Positions 53,249 to 62,662 of a stretch of DNA of 64,000 nucleotides are shown here, one piece after another. The stretch is from Micromonospora sp. MH99. Its GTDB lineage: Bacteria > Actinomycetota > Actinomycetes > Mycobacteriales > Micromonosporaceae. The stretch spans positions 1 to 64,000 of the forward strand of contig NZ_MUZA01000015.1 of NCBI RefSeq assembly GCF_021442385.1, written 5' to 3'. Position 1 is the stretch's first letter. Each line of letters starts with the position of its first letter. The translations under genes and the position numbers were made by a program. The notes below the pieces were generated by a model. The model searched no databases, had not been told where the DNA came from, and worked only from the letters and a program-made list of their open reading frames with translations.

Positions 53249-54247
53249 GTGTCCGAGTTGCGGTTCAGCCTGGCCGACGTCGCGGGGGTGCGGCTCGCCG
53301 TGTCGCCGGTCAACGAGACGGTCATGAGCATGTGGGCGATGGCCAGCCCGGTCCGTTACGCCGTGCACCTGCCCTGGATCGACCGGGCCCGGGTGACCCT
53401 GCGCCGTCCCGAGGTGGCCGCCCGGGTCGGACCGCTGACGCACCTGGTCGGGCGGGGTCGCTGGTTGCCCGACTTCCTCACCCCGGCGGCCCGGCCGAAC
53501 GTGGAGATGGCCGAGCAGCTTGAGCAGATCGCCGCGACGCCGCCGAGCGTGGTGGTCCAGGACCTGCTGGCCACGATTCCGAGCCGGCCGCTCAAGCCGT
53601 TCGGGCAGGCGCTGCTCACCGACCCCCGTGGGCTGCTGCCGCAGCTCGTCGACGCGGTGCGGGTCTGGCACGACGAGGCGATCGCCCCGGACTGGCAGCG
53701 GATGCGGGCGCTGCTCGACGCCGACGTGGCGTACCGCGCCGCCCAGCTCGCCGAGAACGGCGCCGGTCGGTTCTTCGAGCAGCTCCACCCGAGCCTGCAC
53801 TGGCACGGGGACCGGGTGATCAGCGACGACACGTTCGGGCGGGACTTCGACCTGCGCGGTCGCGGGCTGGCGCTGAACCCGACGGTGTTCAGCGGGCGGC
53901 AGGTGCTGTGGAACCTGCTGGAGGATTCGCTGCCGGCCGGCGCGTACCCGGTCCGGGCGGTCGGGACGCTCTGGGAGGCGACCGCGCCACCGCCCGGCGA
54001 CCCGCTGGCACGGGTGATCGGCCCCGGCCGCGCCGCGCTGCTGCACCTGCTCGACACGGCCACCACCACCACCGACCTGGCCCGCCGCACCGGGATGTCC
54101 GCGGGGAACGTCTCGCAGCACCTGGCCGCGTTGCATGCCGCCGGCCTGGTCAGCCGGTCTCGACAGGGTCGGCACGTCCTCTACCGCAACACCGACGCCG
54201 CAGAGGTTCTGCTGCGGGCCAGCGGGGCGGCCGACCCGGTCGGGTGA
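53249..54247 (+). CDS. ArsR-type winged-helix regulator with DUF5937-like N-terminal domain
   Basis: A 332-aa regulator. The N-terminal 240 residues form a DUF5937-like domain (SELRFSLADVAGVRLAVSP start; LPDFLTPAARPNVEMAEQL). The C-terminal 80 residues are an ArsR winged helix with TTTTDLARRTGMSAGNVSQH and LVSRSRQGRHVLYRNT. This order is common in actinobacteria next to MFS genes. No ArsR metal-binding cysteines are seen. GTG 53249 has GAGG 8 nt upstream; GTG 53240 and 53243 are alternatives. Stop directly abuts that of the nitroreductase gene. Confidence 0.87.
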   Translation: MSELRFSLADVAGVRLAVSPVNETVMSMWAMASPVRYAVHLPWIDRARVTLRRPEVAARVGPLTHLVGRGRWLPDFLTPAARPNVEMAEQLEQIAATPPSVVVQDLLATIPSRPLKPFGQALLTDPRGLLPQLVDAVRVWHDEAIAPDWQRMRALLDADVAYRAAQLAENGAGRFFEQLHPSLHWHGDRVISDDTFGRDFDLRGRGLALNPTVFSGRQVLWNLLEDSLPAGAYPVRAVGTLWEATAPPPGDPLARVIGPGRAALLHLLDTATTTTDLARRTGMSAGNVSQHLAALHAAGLVSRSRQGRHVLYRNTDAAEVLLRASGAADPVG

Positions 54248-54778
54248 TCAGGCGAGCAGCAGGTCGGCGACCGGCCGACGGTGCCGCAGGCCGGTCTCCC
54301 GGGCGCGCAGCTCGGCCGGGAGGGCGAACGGGTCGCCGAGCCGGCCGACGGCGGCGACCACCAGCGGTCGGACGCCGCCGGGCAGGTCGAGTTCGATGGC
54401 GAGGCCGGCCCGGTCGAAGCGGACGAGCTGGCGGACGTGCAGACCGAGCGCGGTGGCCTGGAGCGTGAGGTGGGCCATCGCCTGACCGAGGTCGTACGCG
54501 GCCCGCTCGGCGTCGCCGCCGGTGTGCGCGCCGACCACCAGGGTCGCGGCGTGCCGGGCCCAGCCCTGGTCGTCGGCGGGCAGGTTGATCAGGATCCGTT
54601 TCCAGTTCTGGTCGTCCCGGTGGCCGAGGGCGAACCGCCAGGGCTGCCCGTTGTCCGCCGACGGCGCCCACCGCGCGGCCTCCAGCAGCGAGGCCGCCTC
54701 GTCCGAGGTCAGGGTGGCGCTCGGGTCGAAGGCCCGAGGGCTCCAGCGGAAGGCGAGCAGCGGGGTCAGGTCAGCCAT
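54248..54778 (-). CDS. nitroreductase family protein
   Basis: A 176-aa FMN-dependent nitroreductase-like protein. Flavin-binding arginines appear in FRWSPRAFDP, followed by LLEAARWAPSADNGQPWRF (the APSxxNxQPW motif) and AAYDLGQAMAHLTLQATALG. Length is short but complete for the group. NAD(P)H-dependent reduction of a nitro or quinone substrate is expected; the natural substrate is unknown. ATG 54778 is chosen over 54811. It is convergent with the ArsR gene with no gap. Confidence 0.88.
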   Translation of the reverse strand: MADLTPLLAFRWSPRAFDPSATLTSDEAASLLEAARWAPSADNGQPWRFALGHRDDQNWKRILINLPADDQGWARHAATLVVGAHTGGDAERAAYDLGQAMAHLTLQATALGLHVRQLVRFDRAGLAIELDLPGGVRPLVVAAVGRLGDPFALPAELRARETGLRHRRPVADLLLA

Positions 54779-54862
54779 GCCGAGAATTGTCCTGTATGGG
54801 TGATTCGCCACTCAACGTGGGCTCGCCGGATGTGGGCAAAAGCACCCGTAACGGTATGAAGA

Positions 54863-55654
54863 TCAGGGCGTTCCCGCGCTCGGGCTGACTGTCGGGTCGG
54901 GCGTCGGAGGGGCGGCGGTGTCGAGGGGCTCCGCGTCCACCACCACCGGCCCGGCGAGCTGCACGGTGGCGGGCGCCGGGCCGGGCGGGGCCGCCAACCG
55001 CAGCGTGCCGGCCTCGGTCCGGACGCCGGTAGGCGTGCCGTCGGTGTCGTAGCAGTAGATGCCGACGTCCAACGGCGCGTTCAGCGAGGCGGAGGTGGAG
55101 TCCACCGAGTAGCAGGCCCCGGTCAGCCCCTTGGGCGTGGCGGCCACGGCCACCGCGAGTGGCGCGCGCCGGTCGGTCAGCACGTCCAGCCAATCGGTGA
55201 GTGGATGCTGGATCCGGGGGTCCACCCGGCGCGGGAGCGCGTCGTCCCGTTCGCCGAGGCGTACGCAGCGCGCCGGCTCCGGGTGACCGGTCGAGGGCAG
55301 CGCGCACTGGAACAGCCCGTCGCCGGTGGCGGCCAGCGAGACGTCGGCGGTGCCACCCAGCGCCCCGCCCGGCACGTCGACCCGCCAACTGCCGTCGTTC
55401 GCGCTGGTGAACACGATGCTGCGGTCCGGTTGGCCGGTCCGGCCGAACACGTACCGCGCCACCAGGTGGCGATCCTGTGCGGCGGCGGCCAGGGCGGCCA
55501 GCTCGTCCCGGGCGCCGTCCACCTCGACCGGCCCGGGATCGGCCGGCGGCGGAGGCGGCGGAGGTTGCTCGCTGGTGCAGGAGACCAGGACTGCCGGCAG
55601 GGCGAACACGAGCGGCCCGAGCACGCGGCTGGCCGAGCGGTGAAGGACGGGCAC
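54863..55654 (-). CDS. lipoprotein of unknown function (263 aa)
   Basis: A 263-aa exported lipoprotein. The signal segment [16 protein letters not shown] ends in a lipobox-like AVLVSC (cysteine near residue 26). A polyproline stretch follows, then a strand-rich domain of about 200 residues with four cysteines ([28 protein letters not shown]), which may make two disulfides. No family is recognised. GTG 55654 is the likely start; the frame extends to 55726. It is divergent from lysC. Confidence 0.75.
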   Translation of the reverse strand: MPVLHRSASRVLGPLVFALPAVLVSCTSEQPPPPPPPADPGPVEVDGARDELAALAAAAQDRHLVARYVFGRTGQPDRSIVFTSANDGSWRVDVPGGALGGTADVSLAATGDGLFQCALPSTGHPEPARCVRLGERDDALPRRVDPRIQHPLTDWLDVLTDRRAPLAVAVAATPKGLTGACYSVDSTSASLNAPLDVGIYCYDTDGTPTGVRTEAGTLRLAAPPGPAPATVQLAGPVVVDAEPLDTAAPPTPDPTVSPSAGTP

Positions 55655-55921
55655 CGGCCCATTCTGGTGGGTGCGGGCCAGGTGTGGGCAGCGGCGGGCA
55701 GCCGTCCGCCCCGGCGTGTCGGGCACGGAATTTCGGCGTACCGCCCGAACTCGCGGACCTGGCCACCCGCCTTGCCCGGACGGCCGCGCGGGCCGGATGG
55801 TGGGATCACCCGACCCGCCGCCGTGACCCGCCGGATACCCTCATGGGGTCTGACACGCGCCGCCGGCCCCGGTTCCGGCGGCGTCGGCACGCTCAGGGTC
55901 ACTGGGAGGGAGTGCACCGTC

Positions 55922-57187
<1,266 letters not shown>

Positions 57188-57192
57188 CGCCG

Positions 57193-58254
57193 ATGACGGC
57201 GCTGCCCACCCTCGCCGTGGTCGGAGCGACAGGTGCCGTCGGCACCGTGATGTGTGAGCTGCTCAGCGGGCGTCGCAACGTCTGGGGTGAGATCCGGCTC
57301 CTCGCCTCCGAGCGTTCGGTCGGCAGGCGGGTGCGCTGCCGGGGCGAGGACATCGTCGTCCAGGCGCTGACCCCGGAGGCGTTCGACGGGGTCGACGTGG
57401 CGATGTTCGACGTGCCCGACGAGGTCTCCGCCGAGTGGGCGCCCATCGCCGTCGCCCGGGGCGCGATCGCCGTGGACAACTCCGGCGCCTTCCGGATGGA
57501 CCGGGACGTCCCACTGGTCGTCCCGGAGATCAATCCCGAGCAGGTCCGCAACCGGCCCCGGGGCATCATCGCGAACGCCAACTGCACCACCCTCGCGATG
57601 ATCGTCGCGGTCGCGCCCCTGCACCGCGAGTACGGCCTGCGGGAGCTGGTGCTCGCCTCCTACCAGGCGGTCTCCGGCGCCGGTAAGGCCGGCGTGGACA
57701 TCCTGCACGACCAGCTCACCAAGGTCGCCGGGGATCGCGCGCTCGGCTCGCGTACCGGCGACGTCCGCCAGGCGGTCGGCGACGACCTCGGCCCGTTCCC
57801 GGCGCCGCTGGCGCTCAACGTGGTGCCCTGGGCGGGCTCGCCGGCCGACGGCGGCTGGTCGTCGGAGGAAATGAAGATCCGCAACGAGTCGCGGAAGATC
57901 CTCGGCCTGCCCGACCTCAAGGTGTCCGCCACCTGCGTCCGGGTGCCGGTCGTCACCGCCCACTCGGTGGCCGTGCACGCGGTCTTCGCCACCGAGGTCG
58001 ACGCCGAGGGCGCCCGCGAGGCGCTGCGTAACGCCCCCGGCGTGATCCTCGTCGACGACCCCGCCGCCGGTGAATTCCCGATGCCGATCGACGCGGTCGG
58101 CACCGACCCGTCGTGGGTCGGCCGCATCCGCCGCGCCCTGGACGACCCGCGCGCCCTCGACTTCTTCGTCACCGGCGACAACCTCCGCAAGGGCGCCGCC
58201 CTCAACACGGCCCAGATCGCCGAACTCCTGGCCAAGGAACTCCGCACCCCCTAG
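57193..58254 (+). CDS. asd: aspartate-semialdehyde dehydrogenase
   Basis: A 353-aa Asd making aspartate semialdehyde from aspartyl phosphate. Residues LAVVGATGAVGTVMCELL bind NADP; IIANANCTTLAMIVA carries the catalytic cysteine; SYQAVSGAGKAGV and VRVPVVTAHSVAVH (catalytic histidine) follow. Length is normal. ATG 57193 lies 5 nt after lysC, so they form an operon. The end of the operon is marked by palindrome C. Confidence 0.96.
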   Translation: MTALPTLAVVGATGAVGTVMCELLSGRRNVWGEIRLLASERSVGRRVRCRGEDIVVQALTPEAFDGVDVAMFDVPDEVSAEWAPIAVARGAIAVDNSGAFRMDRDVPLVVPEINPEQVRNRPRGIIANANCTTLAMIVAVAPLHREYGLRELVLASYQAVSGAGKAGVDILHDQLTKVAGDRALGSRTGDVRQAVGDDLGPFPAPLALNVVPWAGSPADGGWSSEEMKIRNESRKILGLPDLKVSATCVRVPVVTAHSVAVHAVFATEVDAEGAREALRNAPGVILVDDPAAGEFPMPIDAVGTDPSWVGRIRRALDDPRALDFFVTGDNLRKGAALNTAQIAELLAKELRTP

Positions 58255-58304
58255 CCCCGCCCACACCCCGTCGCCCCCGCCCCTCGCTCCGCCCCGCTCC
58301 ACGT

Positions 58305-58378
58305 GTCGATCATGGAGTTGTGGTGGGCGTTTTAGCCCCGGAAGGGGTGAACGTCCCCACCACAACTCCATGATCGAC
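58305..58378. repeat. long intergenic palindrome C
   Basis: Perfect 23-bp arms (58305-58327, containing GATCATGGAGTTGTGGTGGG, with 58356-58378) enclose further pairing (CGTT/AACG and CCCC-GGAA-GGGG), giving one 74-nt hairpin. It lies between convergent asd and the GGDEF gene. No U tract follows. Its sequence is unrelated to palindromes A and B. Confidence 0.92.
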
Positions 58379-58383
58379 GTAGC

Positions 58384-58460
58384 GAGGGGCGAGGGGCGAG
58401 GGGCGAGGGGCGAGGGGCGAGGGGCGAGGGGCGCGGGGCGGGGGGCGCGGGGCGGGGAGG
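58384..58460 (+). repeat. 7-bp tandem repeat GAGGGGC x7 with G-rich tail
   Basis: Seven exact copies of GAGGGGC (58384-58432) run into degenerate G-rich sequence (GCGGGGC, GGGGGGC) up to 58460. The G-strand has many GGGG runs at short spacing and so could form G-quadruplexes. It sits at the 3' end of the GGDEF gene, within 3 nt of its stop. Confidence 0.9.
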
Positions 58461-58461
58461 T

Positions 58462-59889
58462 TCACGCCGCGGCGAGGTGGACTCCGTCTCGGCCTTGGCG
58501 CTTTACCGCGTAGAGGGCCTGGTCGGCCCTTCGTAGGGTGCGGTCGGGGGACTCGCCGGGGCGGGGGAGGGCGACGCCCACGCTGATCGTGCGACCGGTC
58601 CGGCGAGCGGCCTCGGTCAGCCGCTCGGCGATCCGGACCGCCTCCTCCGGACGGCTCACCTCGATCACCGCCACGAACTCGTCGCCGCCGATCCGGTACA
58701 GCTCGTCGCCGTGGCGCAGCGCCCCCTCCAGCGCCCGCGCCAACCCGACCAGCACCTGGTCGCCGGCCTGATGGCCGTACGTGTCGTTGACCGTCTTGAA
58801 GCCGTCCACGTCGATCGCCAGCAGAGCCGTACGCCCCGGGGTGGCCGCCGCAATCCGCTGCCCGAACGGGCCGGTGTGCCGCAGCCCCGTCAGCGGGTCC
58901 GAGCTGGCCTGCTCCCGCAGCCGGGCGAGCGTACGCAGCCGGTCCAGGCTGGTCCACACCTGCCCGGCGAGCAGCTCCATCAGACTGACCGTGGTCGGGT
59001 CCGGCCGCAGCGCCCGCTCGTCGGCGACGAGCAGCGCCCCACCGACGTCCGGTGGACCCACCGGAACGGCGATCAGCGTGCGTACCCCGGCCCGGGTCAG
59101 CGGCCGGTAGTCCTCAGTCGGCGGGTGGCCCGCCTCGCCCAGTGTGTAACCGGCGCCGTACCGGTGCGCCCGGTCGATCATCCGGCCGAGAGCCTCCGGC
59201 CCCGCCTCGGCCAACTCGGCCCGGATGCGGGTCTCCAACTCGCACCCCGCCAGCGCCAGCGGCCCGAGCTGGGCGCCCTCCGGGCCGCCGATCAGCAGCA
59301 CCGCGGTGGAGAGGGTGGACACCTCCCGGGCGGCCGAGGTCGCCGCGCTGATCACGGCCTCCTCGGTCGGCGCGGCGGAGAGCGCGGCGGCGTGCCGGAG
59401 CAGCTTCTCGCTCCGGCTCTCCGACGGAGGGCCGCCCAGCGCGGCGATGCGCGCGCCGAGCCGGGCCGCCAGCCGCTGCGCGGTCTCCTGCCACGGCTCC
59501 AGGTCGACCGGCCCACTCCACTGCAGGTCCAGTACGCCGAACACCCGGCCCGCCGGGTCGCGCACCGGCACGCACAGCTCAGCGGTCACGTCCGGGCGTA
59601 CCGGAAGGTAGTCGGGGTCGGCGGTGACGTCCGGGACGACCGCCGCGACGTCGGTGGCGTACACCCGGCCGACGATCCCGGTGCGCGCCGGAACGGTCGC
59701 GAAGACCTGCCATGCACCGGTCGCCGCCACGCACCGCAGCCGGTCGTGGGCCTCGAGCAGCACCGAGATGGTGGCCGGGGTGTGGCGCGACAGCGCGGCG
59801 ACCGTCCGCCGGCAGGCCTCCGGCGCGGTCGACGCCATCGACAGGCCGACGGTGACGTCACGGATGACTCGCTGATGATCCACTCGCAC
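58462..59889 (-). CDS. GAF-GAF-GGDEF diguanylate cyclase
   Basis: A protein of about 475 aa. Two GAF-type sensor regions (about residues 20-170 and 180-310) precede a GGDEF domain with SSDPLTGLRHTGPFGQRI, AIDVDGFKTVNDTYGHQAGD and RIGGDEFVAVIEV. The intact GGDEF and the RHGD inhibitory-site motif five residues upstream (RxxD) predict an active, product-inhibited c-di-GMP synthase. No EAL domain and no membrane segment. Start uncertain: GTG 59889 and GTG 59934 are both plausible; the upstream frame to 60051 overlaps the recurrent element. The stop lies against a G-rich tandem repeat. Confidence 0.87.
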   Translation of the reverse strand: MRVDHQRVIRDVTVGLSMASTAPEACRRTVAALSRHTPATISVLLEAHDRLRCVAATGAWQVFATVPARTGIVGRVYATDVAAVVPDVTADPDYLPVRPDVTAELCVPVRDPAGRVFGVLDLQWSGPVDLEPWQETAQRLAARLGARIAALGGPPSESRSEKLLRHAAALSAAPTEEAVISAATSAAREVSTLSTAVLLIGGPEGAQLGPLALAGCELETRIRAELAEAGPEALGRMIDRAHRYGAGYTLGEAGHPPTEDYRPLTRAGVRTLIAVPVGPPDVGGALLVADERALRPDPTTVSLMELLAGQVWTSLDRLRTLARLREQASSDPLTGLRHTGPFGQRIAAATPGRTALLAIDVDGFKTVNDTYGHQAGDQVLVGLARALEGALRHGDELYRIGGDEFVAVIEVSRPEEAVRIAERLTEAARRTGRTISVGVALPRPGESPDRTLRRADQALYAVKRQGRDGVHLAAA

Positions 59890-59956
59890 GTCGTTCCAGG
59901 TAGGGGAGGGTTCTGCGCGATCAAGCGTACCCACGCCGACGGGACCGCCCCGAGCT

Positions 59957-59988
59957 TCGTACACATGTGCTATCCACAGGCTGTGGAC
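59957..59988 (+). promoter_or_regulatory. recurrent upstream element, copy 2 (paired DnaA-box-like palindrome)
   Basis: TCGTACACATGTGCTA followed by the perfect 15-bp palindrome TCCACAGGCTGTGGA (59973-59987). It matches copy 1 (33048-33079, opposite strand) except at one base over about 31 nt. A further inverted copy of the arm (AGCCTGTGG, 59991-59999) follows here. It lies 66 nt before the phosphoesterase start and between it and the divergent GGDEF gene. Confidence 0.7.
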
Positions 59989-60053
59989 GCAGCCTGTGGG
60001 AAGAAGCGGCGGGCGATAGCGTGGAACTCCCGTCGCCGAGGAGGCGAGCACTC

Positions 60054-60833
60054 ATGCTCATCGCCCAGCTCAGTGATCCGCACGTGACCACCGGCCTGCT
60101 CGCCGCCGAGCCCGCCGCCGGGCTGCACCGGGCGCTCGGCCGGGTGCTGGCCCTACGCCCGCGACCCGACTGCGTGGTCATCACCGGCGACCTGGTCGAC
60201 CACGGCCGACCCGACGAGTACGCGGCGCTGCGCGAGCTGATCGGCCGATTCCCGCTGCCGGTGTACCTGGCCGCCGGCAACCACGACGACCGGGAGTCTC
60301 TGCTCGACGCGTTCGGCGGCACACCCTGGCTCGGCGGTGGGTTCTCCGCCTACTACCACGTCGACCACGAGGCGGCGACTGTCGTCGTGCTCGACTCGCT
60401 CACCCCCGGCAGCGGCGGCGGCAACCTGGGCGAGGAGCAGCTCGCCTGGCTCGACGGCGTGCTCTCCGGTCGGCCCGACGTGCCCGCCGCGATCTTCCTG
60501 CACCACCCGCCGGTCGCGGTCGGCATCCCGGCGGCGGACGCCATCCGGCTCGCCGACGGGCCCGCGCTGGCCGAGGTGATCGGCCGGCACCGGCACGTCG
60601 TGCGGGTCGCCGCCGGGCACCTGCACCGTCCGGTCACCAGTGGGTACGCCGGCACGATGCTCACCGTGGCACCCAGCACCTGGAAGCAGAGCACCCTCAC
60701 GATGGCCACCGACGAGGTGATCGGCTGGGTCGCCGAGCCGACCGCCTTCCTGCTGCACCGCATCGAGCCAGACGGCTGCGCGACCCACGTCGTGCAGGTC
60801 AGCCACTCGGCCGGCCAGACCTGCGGCTTCTGA
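60054..60833 (+). CDS. calcineurin-like phosphoesterase (CpdA-type)
   Basis: A 259-aa class III phosphodiesterase. All metal motifs are visible: AQLSDPHVTTG (DxH), VITGDLVDHGRPDEY (GDxxD), AAGNHDDRESL (GNHD/E), FLHHPPVAVG (H), and VAAGHLHRPVTSG (GHxH). Similar actinobacterial enzymes (for example Rv0805-like) hydrolyse cyclic nucleotides or cell-wall related phosphodiesters. Start ATG 60054 with GAGGAGGCGAG upstream. Divergent from a diguanylate cyclase; 11 nt before the next gene. Confidence 0.9.
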   Translation: MLIAQLSDPHVTTGLLAAEPAAGLHRALGRVLALRPRPDCVVITGDLVDHGRPDEYAALRELIGRFPLPVYLAAGNHDDRESLLDAFGGTPWLGGGFSAYYHVDHEAATVVVLDSLTPGSGGGNLGEEQLAWLDGVLSGRPDVPAAIFLHHPPVAVGIPAADAIRLADGPALAEVIGRHRHVVRVAAGHLHRPVTSGYAGTMLTVAPSTWKQSTLTMATDEVIGWVAEPTAFLLHRIEPDGCATHVVQVSHSAGQTCGF

Positions 60834-60844
60834 GCCCGCCGCCC

Positions 60845-61501
60845 ATGCCCGACACCGTCTGGTACGTCGCGTACGGCTCGAACATGCACGCCGCCCGGCT
60901 GGCCTGGTACATCGTCGGCGGCTGCCCGCCCGGCGGTCGGCGGACGTACCCGGGTTGCCGCGACCCTCGTCCGCCGAGCCGGTCGGCGCCGGTGTGGCTG
61001 CCGGGCGGGATCTACTTCGCCGGGGAGTCCGGCGCGTGGACCGGCGGGATGGCGTTCTACGACCCGCAGCTGCCGGGCGAGGCCGCCGCCCGGGCCTACC
61101 TGGTCACCATCGAGCAGTTCACCGACATCGCCGCCCAGGAGATGTACCGCCCGACGGGCGACACCGCCGACCTCATTCCGGCGACCGGCGCGGCTGTCGA
61201 CACCGCCGTCGCGAAGGGGCGGGCGACGCTCGGCCCGGGCCGCTACGAGACCCTGATCTGCCCCGGGCTGCGCGCCGGCGTTCCGATGCTCACCTTCACC
61301 GCCCCCGAGCCGGCGTCGGCCGTGCGCTGCCGGCCACCGGCACCGACCTACCTGCGCATGATCGCCCGAGGGCTGCGCGAGTCACACGGCTGGCCCGCCG
61401 AGCGGATCGTCGACTACCTGGCACAGCGTCCCGGAGTCGTCGACTGCTGGCCGCCCGACGCCGTCACGACCCTGGTCACCGACGCGCTCGCCACCGACTG
61501 A
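60845..61501 (+). CDS. gamma-glutamylcyclotransferase-like protein
   Basis: A 218-aa protein with the AIG2/GGCT-type start DTVWYVAYGSNMHAARL (YGSN loop that binds the gamma-glutamyl moiety in this fold) and MAFYDPQLPGEAAARAYLV in the core. It is longer than classic GGCT enzymes and belongs to an actinobacterial group often mislabelled histone deacetylase. Whether it acts on gamma-glutamyl compounds is untested. It starts 11 nt after the phosphoesterase gene, likely one operon; a terminator follows. Confidence 0.78.
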   Translation: MPDTVWYVAYGSNMHAARLAWYIVGGCPPGGRRTYPGCRDPRPPSRSAPVWLPGGIYFAGESGAWTGGMAFYDPQLPGEAAARAYLVTIEQFTDIAAQEMYRPTGDTADLIPATGAAVDTAVAKGRATLGPGRYETLICPGLRAGVPMLTFTAPEPASAVRCRPPAPTYLRMIARGLRESHGWPAERIVDYLAQRPGVVDCWPPDAVTTLVTDALATD

Positions 61502-61510
61502 CTTATGAGG

Positions 61511-61537
61511 GGCCGCGTGGTTCGGGCCCACGCGGTC
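61511..61537. terminator. terminator between GGCT-like gene and hydrolase
   Basis: 10-bp stem including one G-T pair (61511-61520, GGCCGCGTGG, with 61528-61537), 7-nt loop, between convergent genes. Confidence 0.7.
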
Positions 61538-61545
61538 CGGGGTCG

Positions 61546-62343
61546 TCAGCCGAGCAGGAACTCGCGTAGCGCGGGGGCGAGCGTGGCGGGCGGCACCTCG
61601 TGGTAGCCGCCGTCGAGACTGATCGACCGGCCGCCCGGAATCGCCTCGGCGGTGGCGCGGCTCGCGTCGCGCAGCCACTGTGGACTGCCGGTGCTGTCCA
61701 CCGTGAGCGTCGGGGTGGTGATCGCTCCCAGCCGGTCGACCGGGAGGGCGCCACCGGCGCTCACCAGCGCGTCGTACGGCAGGGTGTGCGCGATCGCGGC
61801 CAACGACTCCCACATCGGCTGCGCCCGCATGCCGGCGACCGCCTCGGCCGGCAGGCCCACCGATTCGAGGAGGAACATCTCCACCGTGCCGTCCCGGTCG
61901 CCGGCGGCGATCCGCTCGGTGAGTCGCGCCGAGATGTCCTCCCGGATGCCGACATGCGGACCGACCTGGAAGGGCGGCTCGAACAGGACCAGCCCGGTCG
62001 ACGGCAGGCCCTGTGCGGCAGCGAGGGCGGCCAGGATCGCGCCCGAGGAGATCCCGTAGAGGGCCGCGCTGCCACCGACCGCGTCGACAACGGCGGCCAG
62101 GTCCTCGATCTCCCGATCGACCGCGTACGGCGCCGTGTCCCCGCTGTGGCCCCGCCCGCGGCGGTCGTAGCCGACGGCGGTGAAGTCCGGTGCCAGCGCC
62201 TCGCCCAACGCCCGGGTCGTGCCGCGGTCGTTGAACGCGCCGCCCACCAGGACGATCGCCGGTCCGGCCCCGGACCGCTCGTATGCGATGGGCGTGCCGT
62301 CCGCCGATCGCACCTGCTCCACCGTTGGGGCTGTTCCGCTCAC
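61546..62343 (-). CDS. alpha/beta hydrolase
   Basis: A 265-aa alpha/beta hydrolase. GAGPAIVLVGGAFNDRG gives the oxyanion region, YDRRGRGHSGD is the usual post-strand-4 loop, and YGISSGAILA (GxSxG) has the nucleophile near residue 99. The histidine lies in SLDGGYHEVPPATLAPAL at the end; the acid lies in TPTLTVDSTGSPQW. GTG 62343 follows GGAGGCGGCATC. The upstream frame to 62847 is antisense to the 5'-nucleotidase gene. Substrate unknown. Confidence 0.88.
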   Translation of the reverse strand: MSGTAPTVEQVRSADGTPIAYERSGAGPAIVLVGGAFNDRGTTRALGEALAPDFTAVGYDRRGRGHSGDTAPYAVDREIEDLAAVVDAVGGSAALYGISSGAILAALAAAQGLPSTGLVLFEPPFQVGPHVGIREDISARLTERIAAGDRDGTVEMFLLESVGLPAEAVAGMRAQPMWESLAAIAHTLPYDALVSAGGALPVDRLGAITTPTLTVDSTGSPQWLRDASRATAEAIPGGRSISLDGGYHEVPPATLAPALREFLLG

Positions 62344-62662
62344 GATGCCGCCTCCATCCGCGTCTGCCGTCCCGTCCTTTCTAGACCAGCGGACCGACAA
62401 TGTCCGGCAGACCGCCGTCGACCACGGGCCATGTCGACCCGTGCGCCGATGCCGGCGTATCCGCAGCTCTGACCTGCTGTCGGCGGAACGGCTTCGATCC
62501 GCTGCCCGGCTCGACCGACCGGCGTCCGGATGAGAGGCTGTCGGTGCGGGCGGCGATTCCCAACCGCCGCCATCCGCGACCGACCCTTCCGACGGCGTCG
62601 GTCGGCGGCCCGGTCGACCCACAGGCCGGCCACCGCACGCGCCGATTCTCACGAGGAGTTCC
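62344..62662. other. 319-bp divergent intergenic region
   Basis: It lies between the hydrolase and the 5'-nucleotidase-type gene. A hairpin with 7-bp arms, GGCGGCG (62549-62555) with CGCCGCC (62565-62571), is present. No gene is supported. ACGAGGAGTTCC before 62663 is the ribosome binding site of the next gene. Confidence 0.5.

Noticed and set aside
62541..62575. FMN-riboswitch-like phrase (GATTCCCAACCGCCG)
   Set aside because: Only one short segment resembles the aptamer; the other conserved helices are not found in order, and the downstream gene is unrelated to riboflavin.
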